From the NCBI RefSeq assembly GCF_001949145.1, contig NW_019091415.1, positions 562,734 to 626,733 of the forward strand: 64,000 bases of DNA, given 5' to 3'. The stretch's first letter is position 1, and each line of letters opens with the position of its first letter. The DNA is from Acanthaster planci (Eukaryota; Echinodermata; Asteroidea; Valvatida; Acanthasteridae). Under the pieces are notes generated by a model. That model worked only from the letters and a program-made list of their open reading frames with translations. It was not told the DNA's origin and did no database searches. Shown in pieces: positions 12,201 to 21,200 of this stretch. Both the position numbers and the translations under genes were made by a program.

Positions 12201-15200
12201 ATTAACGATGTTTTGTTCACTCGATAGATATTTATAACTACTTTGTAAATGCCTCTGCATGCGATGAACAGCCCAATCAAAACTTTTGAAGCATCACTGA
12301 GGGCATCAACTACCTGAACTCAGGATGGGTTGGCACAATTCAACACCGCTACAATGGAACAACATCCTGAGAGGAGAGGAGAGGTGAGATTTTCTCAGCA
12401 AGTCACCAGCTATCATCAAGTGGAGATACGTGTTGACAAAGACAACAGAAAAATCAAGTCTGTTAAGTGTGAGTGCACTGCCTCTAAAGGTAATTGTTGC
12501 AGTTATTCAGCAGGCCTAGCCTTCAAGATAACTGAGGCATACAAGAGAGGTTTCATTAGCATTACCTGTACAGACAGTTTGTGGAATTGAAGCACTCAAC
12601 AGTTCCTGACAAGTTAAAAACATTCTCAATGACATTCCAAAGTCAACAATAAACCATGCTCTTGCATTTGAGACTGATAATGATTTTAAAAAGCACCTGA
12701 ATAGTCCTCACATATGTGGACTGTCATCCGTTAAAGGAACAATTTTGGACCAGATGCTGACATCAACTAGTGCACGTCCTAGTTATCCTGCTTCACCCCG
12801 TTCATGGGCTTCATGACTGCAGTCTTGAGTGTCAACCTTGCAGAGACTTTTTTCACAAGCATGCTCTGTTAACATACCATGATGCACGAACACTTGCATC
12901 CAAAACAGTTGACCAACTACACCTGTATCAGCCTTGTGGACATTACAGAGGAAGCTCCGAATTACCAGTAGCTCAGCTGCCAGCATTACAAAGAAACTAG
13001 ATACAGATCCTACAAAGTGGATTACTAACCACATAAATCCAAGCTTTCTTGGAAATGTATCTACAGAGCATGGGCATAAATACAAAACAACTGTAAGAGA
13101 AGTCTTTGAAAAAAAAAATGGAAAAAAGATACAAACTGCAGGATTGGTAGTGAACCCTAGTGAGAGTTGGCTTGGAGCAAGTCTGGATGGAATAGTTGAT
13201 GATCAAATAACTCGAGAAATCAAATATCCCACTGAGAAGAGGTCAAAGCGGTAGGGTAGTACTGTTGCAGGACTAGTGGATAGTGGGATGTATGATGTTG
13301 GGAGTGATGGTACCTCTGTGACAAACTGCAGCAGCTAGTGGCTATTATACCCAGGTCCAATTGGCAATATATTGTGCAAAGCGATGCAAATGCAAGTTCA
13401 TGGTTTGGTCAAGGAAAGACTTCACCATAGTAGATGTCAACTTTCACAGTGTTTGGTTTTAACAGCGTCCCACTCATCTGCAAAATTTCTACGTCAAGCA
13501 TCTTCTGCCAAAGTTAACAGACTTGATTCTTTCAAAAGAGCTAAAAGTTGTTACAACTACTAAGTTAGATAAAGTTTTGACAATAGAAATTAAAACCAAC
13601 AACTTTGACATTGACAGCCAAGAGTGAATTACCTGAATGTTTATTTACTTCTGTAGACCTCCTTAATAACAAGATGTTTTAGGACTAAACATTACAGTTG
13701 AATAGCTGTATTGCAAATTCCTCAGACATAATGAAACATGTCTTTTGAAGGTACCTTGCATGAAAATTGCATTATGAGCCAAGATAATGAAGAAATATGA
13801 AATCTCAAATAGGGTGTAACATTTTTTCATTACAACCTACATGCACCACAAAAAAGCTCTCTTATTTTTACAGTGCAACTGTGCATTCGTTTGGTCTTAT
13901 TTATAGACAAAAGAACATGCGAGCTTGGGAACCAAAATTTCCTTTGTATAATATATTATCAGGTTTTAACTCTGCCCAAAACATGCCTCACAATGTGTTA
14001 TTCTTGTATTGACAAGAATTGAGGAATTGTTCACTTTTACAAGTACATTTGGAATTCGCACAACAGTTTGGTAATCTGGTTTCAGATTTATCTCCATTCT
14101 ATATAAATTAAATAATGTAGAAGTTAAAAAAACTGAATTTATGACAGCATGGGGGGGGGAGTCAGAGCCAATGCTTGTACTGGGTCTGCCCCCTGTAATG
14201 TACACAATTCACAGGAAAAAATAGTATAAATATTAATATTACAGAAGTGTGAAGGTCTTTATCACTTAAGTTAAATAAATATGTAGAGAATAACCATCCT
14301 AATCCCTAGTTTACAACTGTAGTTACAACTTAGACAACTGTAGATATATTGTGCCCTTAACTGTCATTGTCATTAACCGCCACATTGAGTAGCAGTTTTT
14401 TATAATACCTTTTACAAGTGCACTTGACGTTAGTTACTTGTAAAAGAAGCTTGAGACTGCTATTTTATCCAACTGGCTATTATAAAAATATTCTTATGTA
14501 CATGGTGTGCATAATCTTGGAATCTGCCAAAATTGTGTGAATTCGGAAACAGAATATCTCTGAATTACTTGAGTAAAGTAGATACACCTACTTTACACAC
14601 ACTTGATATTGAGATTTGACCATTTCCAAGATGACACACGCAGCATATTTTCTTTTGTTCTTTGGTGCCAACTGCTGAGATACACTTTACAAGTGCATGT
14701 TGAACTAACCTACATACACACATACATACATGTACATGTATTTGGCTGTTATAAATGTCATTTGTAATGGACAAGAAATGCACTGTATGTTAACTCCACA
14801 TACTGTTTGAACTATTCCCAAGTACATGTAGTTTGTTCAATAGCCCTAAGCCTATTCCAAGGGTTGCCGGTTAGACAAAAAAATTCCTTACGTGTGAGCT
14901 ATATCCACCATTATTTAAATTACCATGAATTTTGTGTGTAAACATTTACATGTATTCTATGTTCTATACACCACACAATAGTCTTTATTAATTTAATAGA
15001 GCCATATTATATTGCACAAGTTTGATTCCAGGAGTTTGGTTTTATGAATGAAATAGAAACTTCTGGTTGAATTAGTCTACTACAAAGATTCCATAGCATT
15101 CTTTTATGTTTTTTAGGCAAATATGAGGAAGATTTGTGAACAACCTTGGTTATGTATGGAAATATACAGTGACTTATTCCTCTAGAAGAACAATGTCATC

Positions 15201-18200
15201 GTCTTCATGAGACTCATTTGCTGTGCTTTCCTCATGTATATCCTCATTAATAAAACAAGGCTGCAGATTGCAGAGTCCAGCACAGGTGACTAAAATATCA
15301 TCTACAGTCTTCACATGGCTTGGAATGATAGTGTGAAACATTTTAATCTCCTGATGGCCCTGTCTCCATGATTTGTGCATTTGTAATACGTCTGGATTCT
15401 GTGACACTCCTCTGGTAGACACCTGTCCGTTAGTCCTCTGGTGAAGGCTGGAATTGACAGCTTCATACCCCATGGTAGAATATCTTTGATGGTGAAGCCA
15501 TGGTTAGCTAAAACTTCATCTCCAGGAAGCAAGTGTTTCACAAATCCTGAATTCTGAGAGATGAATGTGTCACTTGCACGACCTCCAAATAGTTCAGAAA
15601 CATACATGTATGTCACTGAGCCATTTGAGGCAATGCAGTATAAGGCCTTGTAGATATTGTGGTTTTTGTAGTTGGAATATGTTTGGATACGTTTTCTCAA
15701 GTCCTTGGGTCTTTGAACAAAGACTTCTGTACAGTCTATGATACACATAGCCCAGGGATGTTATAACTTTATAACGGGGATGGGAGTTACCTTGGGGTGC
15801 TAGTAGTGGGTGTCAGATATCGCTGAGTTTGAAACCGATGTCTTGGGGGAAAATGTTGTGCCAGAAAATCTTCATGGCATCTCATATTCTTCTTGGGAGC
15901 CAGTTCTGGATGGGGGCGATGATTTCTGTGTTGTCCCATTTGATGTGATGGTCTGAGGTGTGTGCATGTTTGACGATGGCTGACTTCTTGTATTGTCCTT
16001 GTCAGCCATGTGCACGGTGTTCTTGGAGCCTGGTGGGGAGGTTTCTGCCAGTTTCTCCAATGTATACTTGGCGGCATTCATATGGAATGTGATATACACC
16101 AGGGCAACTGCTGGGTGGGTGCTTGTCCTTGTGGGTGTGCAGTACAGACTGCAGCTTGTTAGGTGCCCAAAGACCCCACCCAAGCCATCGAGAAATGCAA
16201 TGCCAGCAAGCTCCTAACCCTCCACCGTTCCAACACCATTCCAGCAGCTCTGTACTGTCACCTCCGCCCGTCGGCATCTTCCTGTCCAAGATTCTTTGAT
16301 CAACCCAAGATGCACAAGCCAGATATCCCCCTGCATCCCATTGTGTCATCGCGTCCCGGGGTGACTGCTGGGTGGGAGCTTGTCCTCGTGGGTGTGAAGT
16401 GCAGCCTGTAGCTTGTTGGGTGCCGAGTGATAGACTCGCATGCTGGCCCACTGTAGGATACAGTGGAGTTGGTGGGAAGATGGGGCCCGGGTACAGTAGA
16501 CAAACTGTGGCGATGGGGGGTTTGGGGGCTTTGGGTATGGGCGACCCTAACTCTGTGGGAGAGGATGGGACTTGACTTCGGGTATAGGGGACCCTAGTGT
16601 CCTTTGAGGAGGCTTAGAAAGGCTGATACACTTGTGGTGGTAGCCGTTCATTTGCAGGGCAGTCTTGATGTGCTCGAGTTCTTGGCGGAGGTTGCTCTGG
16701 GTGCAGATCTTGAAGGTTCTGTGGACAAGGGTGCAGTTCAGTGATGTCTTGATGGCTGGTTGGTGGAAGGATTGCTGGTGCAGGTGCCGATCGGTGTGGT
16801 TGGGCTTTCCTTGGACATGGTGGTTGAGGGTGCCATCTGGGTTCCTCAACAGGTATACATCCAGGAAGGAAAGTTGTCCGTCTTGCTCTTGTTCCATGGT
16901 GAACTTCATGGTGGGGTGTTCTGGTTGAGATACTCAAGGAATTCAGGGAGGTGATCTTGTCCATGGGGCCATATGATGAATGTGTCTTCAACACAGTTCA
17001 GTCATAGGCTGGGTTTGAGGTTGGCAGTGAAGAGAGATGGCATTTCAAATTCTTCCATGAAGATGTTAGCTAGGACCAGGGATATAGGAGATCCCATGGA
17101 GGTTCCATCTGTCTGCTCGTAGAAGTTGTCTTGGAACCAGTTTCAAATTCACTGACATCCAGCCCCAGTGCACGTGTAGCAGTTACACAACCCACGAATC
17201 CCGTTTCGAGCTTCATGCCTCTGGATCAGCTTTATAACCCAGCTCTCCACTCCAATCCAGCACACTCTCCTGAGGATGGCCAGAGCATCCTGGCCGAAAC
17301 ATCGAGTTTACACTCACTAGTTCTTCTAAGAACCACACCTCTTCCAAAAGAGATCGATTCCATCTTGTACCCACAAGCCTAGATTTCATGTAAAATTCCA
17401 CCATGCAAAGTTTCAAATCTTACAGAACTTACATTGCACTAGTTGATAATTACTGGCTTCTACATGTATGCATAAGTTTATCAAAGGAAATGTGAGAAAT
17501 TATGAAGTGGAGAAAAAAAATGCCAACCAATGGAAAATACCAACCAATTCCTTTTTCAAAGAGGAAAGATTTTACTTAATATCCCCATCAAAATCACACT
17601 GGAACAAGAAAATCTTTCAGACCAACTATCCATCCATGAGTTCAGGATTGCAGTACAAATACTAAACATCACTACTTTCAAATTTAATCCTGAATTTAAT
17701 TTTGGTTTATCCCTTTGTCTTGCAACACCACATCATGGATTTCCCAGAATCCAACTTACAGTACTGTATTTGGATTGCTTAAAGTCCTTTTGGTTGATAT
17801 TCTCCCATTGTTTGCATCCCACTAGAGATACAGCATTATAACAACTTGGGAAATCCAAGTTTGAACAGTTTTGAACCAAAGAGTGAGTGTGCTTATGCAG
17901 AATGTCAAGTATTGGAATAATTTTGCACATGTACACGTATTCAAGCGCTAATGTTGAAAATAAAAACATTTCATGGATTATATGCTGTACTGATTGCCAT
18001 TTAATCACAGGGACCTGAAATACATGTACATGCACTCTGTACATGTGCCTAAACGTGTTCAAATAATTTTGCACACAACTGTATGTTGTGAGTGGAAGGT
18101 GACAATTATTGATATGTGCAGAAACTTAAATACTAAAAAGTTGAGTTGAAAACTGTGCTCAGCTTTAATTGCATTTATTTTAATTTCATGGAGTGATCCA

Positions 18201-21200
18201 ATTGATACTTTGTCTGGATTTCATTAAGGGAACAGGTCACAAATAAAGAATGTCTCTTGGATGTATGTATTGGGTTACCAAGTGTTTCCCAGATAAAATA
18301 ATAAATAAATAAATGCTAATAAGCTAATAAACCTACTGGTTGGAGTGCCTCTCACATTTTTACACAATTACTATCCATATTATTTCATAACACTGTGAGA
18401 ATCTTCCAAACTTTGACATGAACTGCTTTTTTGGGCTTGATTTTAACAGAGAGTTTGTTTAATCGGCTTGTTGTGCATGCACTGGCATGGTCTCAAACAC
18501 AAGATGGGACAGAGCAACTGCCCAGGATTGCTTATAGATATGTTTGTTTCCCTGCTGACGGTGACCATGATGTTGAGATGGAAATGTCACCTCTCAAGCA
18601 GGCCCACATCAAGGTAAGTTGGATTATAGTAGCCATTTCACAAAGCTTGGCATGACCTTCCACTATTCATGAGCTATATGCAGAAAATTAGTGGGGTAGA
18701 TACACAGTGAACTTACAATCAGTTTTAGAGAAAGATGTGTACCTGTGCAGAATTTTAAATATTTTTATGTCATACCAGTTTGCGCTTATAACACATCTTA
18801 GTTCATGTCTGAACCAAGTTTCAACCTCCTTGGATAGATTGGGGTTATGTAATCAGTTTGCTCAGAGCATCAAACCAGTCTAGCAGTGGCATTTTGCAGA
18901 CACTCAGTTTATACGGTCTCTGTATCTCAATGACCAGAAGCAGTGGCACTGGAAGCAGGGCCAGTGCCCCCCCCTCACATTTTTGACTGGCAGGTCCTAT
19001 AATTTGGTGGGGCTCAATGGATTGAGCCCTTTATGTATATGGCTGATGTCTGATGGTCTAACAACTGGCCCCCCACTATGAAAGTCATTCTGCCGCCGGT
19101 GACCAGGAGGCTAATGGGGACATACCAGAGGCTGATGTAGCAATCAATTCTGCAGGTGATGAGGGGATTCACCAGTTTCTTCGTAGAAGATTTATCAAGA
19201 TAGCTTTGGATCTTGCTGTTGTAGATAAATGTCCATCTCACACAAGATGCTATTGACACGGGCTGTAAGCATAGTTCACTGTTGGATATTATGTCAAGGT
19301 TGCGAGCCCATCATCAGACCAATGAAGCACCAATCATGACCGGTGAAAGGATCAGAGAATTAAAGCGAGACTTGAATTGGAATATCTTGGTCTTCTCATC
19401 ATTGAGCTTCAGCTTAATGACAGCCCACCACCTGAGCTCCTTCACATAGCCTCCCAGTCATTGAATGGCACTTGCAGCTTCGGACGGCTGAAAGATTAAG
19501 TACACTTGTGTGTCATTGGCGTACATGATGTGTCTAGTCATGATGTCATTGAGTGAGGCAGTGGAGAAAGTTAACTGGGAAGCACTGCAAACTGAGCCCT
19601 ATGGCACATTCATGACACTAGATGCACTTAGACTTAGGCTTTTTAATCAGAGGAATGACACGAGCTGATTTAAAACTTCAAGGAACAAACCCAGATGTGA
19701 GGGACATGTTGATAATTTTGGTTATATCAGGAACAGGACATTTTCTTAAGGAGTGTGGTCGGAATAGGAACCAGATGACAGCTCTCCAAAGGCAAATTCA
19801 TAATCAGCTTCTGAACTTCATCCTCTAAGACAGCCTCAAAGTTGGAGAACAAACAGACGTACTGCTTATTTGGGAGTGCCGAAGAAACCCCACTGACCAA
19901 TGAATCTACGTTGCTTCTAATGCTATGAATTTTCCCTAAGAAGAAGTCGAAAAACTCTCTGACCAGAACTTATGGGCACTCGTGCTGGTGGGCATTAGGA
20001 CCTCTCAGGATTAATCAATGATTCTACAATTCTGAACAACTCCCTGCTACTACTGCTGGTTATCAGAGAGTTGTGACGAGGCCTTCCAGAAAACTCAAGG
20101 CACCTTTTGTACACTCTATGGTGCTCAAGGTAGATCTGATGATCCTCCTGTAGGCTGAAACATCTGTACTGTTGCTCTGCTTTTAATTTCTTTCCATATG
20201 TGCATCAACACTTCCGCCAAGCATTGCATATCACAATGCATACGTGTGGTATGTTAGGGAGTCTATATTTGTGTCCGTGGAGGTGCAACACGTAACCTAT
20301 CATGCACCCAAGGCACATATGAAAAGGCGCCTTTATTCTGCAAAGCTCCTCAGAGAACCAAGGATATTTTGGCCTGACAGTGATGTTCTCACTAACAGTA
20401 GGAGGCTGTTTGCCAATTATGTCTCACAGAGTGGCATCAAACTGATCAGTAAGCTTGGTGAGATCTGCTTAAGGTACAATAGACTGCAAGGAAGATTCAG
20501 TATCGGCTTTGAACTTTTCCAAGTCAAGCTACAAATATGCAAAGGAAAAACAAAGTCATTCGCAAAAGTTTAAGACCACCTGAAATTTTATTGGTATTTC
20601 TGTCACTGGGCATGCATTACATTGTCTCATTGAATGATTTCTTAACATGTTTTTACAGTGGTGCATAACATCAGTGTAGTGCTGTCCATTTGAATGAATT
20701 TTTGCAAATGCAGGTTTTTTGTGACATTTTGTCGTTAAGGCAGCATGGGTAAAAAAGTCAGTCTAAGTAATCAGAAATAAAGGAGGGCGCACTAAATATT
20801 AGACTGTTAACATTTAAAATCAGGGAAATTTTGTCAAATAGATGGAAATACACAAACTCCTGGTTTCACTGCAGTGAGCCCACTATCACTATGCTAACAG
20901 TGGTGCTAGCACAACACAAGGCATGCACAAAGCCTATTGGACTGTGGGTTTAGTGTTGAATGTGGAAGTGACGGACTGCTGGTAGGGTCTTTTCATCATC
21001 GATGGGTTTCATTTATGAGTGATAAGACAAGCCCAAAGCCTTGGGAATTAATGCCAATACTTTATCATATGATGGGCATTCAAGATTGTGTCTCTCAGGG
21101 TTGATATTTTTGCAATTTTTGAAAATTAAAGGTCTTTGCATTACAACTTCTGGTCTGATGATATTATCAGTCTGAATTGTCAGACTTGCATTGTCAATTT

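Larger units (their letters stand above)
15787..17145 (-). mobile_element. Penelope-like element: RT C-half and GIY-YIG endonuclease, broken
   Basis: On the minus strand, the first part (about 17145-17040) reads DGTSMGSPISLVLANIFMEE, the conserved RT block of Penelope-like elements. Then come FIIWPHGQDHLPEFLEYL and MKFTMEQEQDGQLSFLDVYL (16909 onward), followed by the thumb region with HTDRHLHQQSFHQPAIKTSL. After a disrupted stretch, PGVYHIPYECRQVYIGETGR (about 16110-16050) is the GIY-YIG endonuclease, with Gly-x-Tyr and Tyr-Ile-Gly in place, followed by LPTRLQEHR and a frameshifted tail. Stops and frameshifts show decay. RT plus C-terminal GIY-YIG is the diagnostic architecture of this class. 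Confidence 0.8.

Noticed and set aside
16163-16575. Plus-strand frames in the Penelope-like region as host genes
   Set aside because: One part is an inverted RT fragment; the rest is antisense shadow of the minus-strand element.
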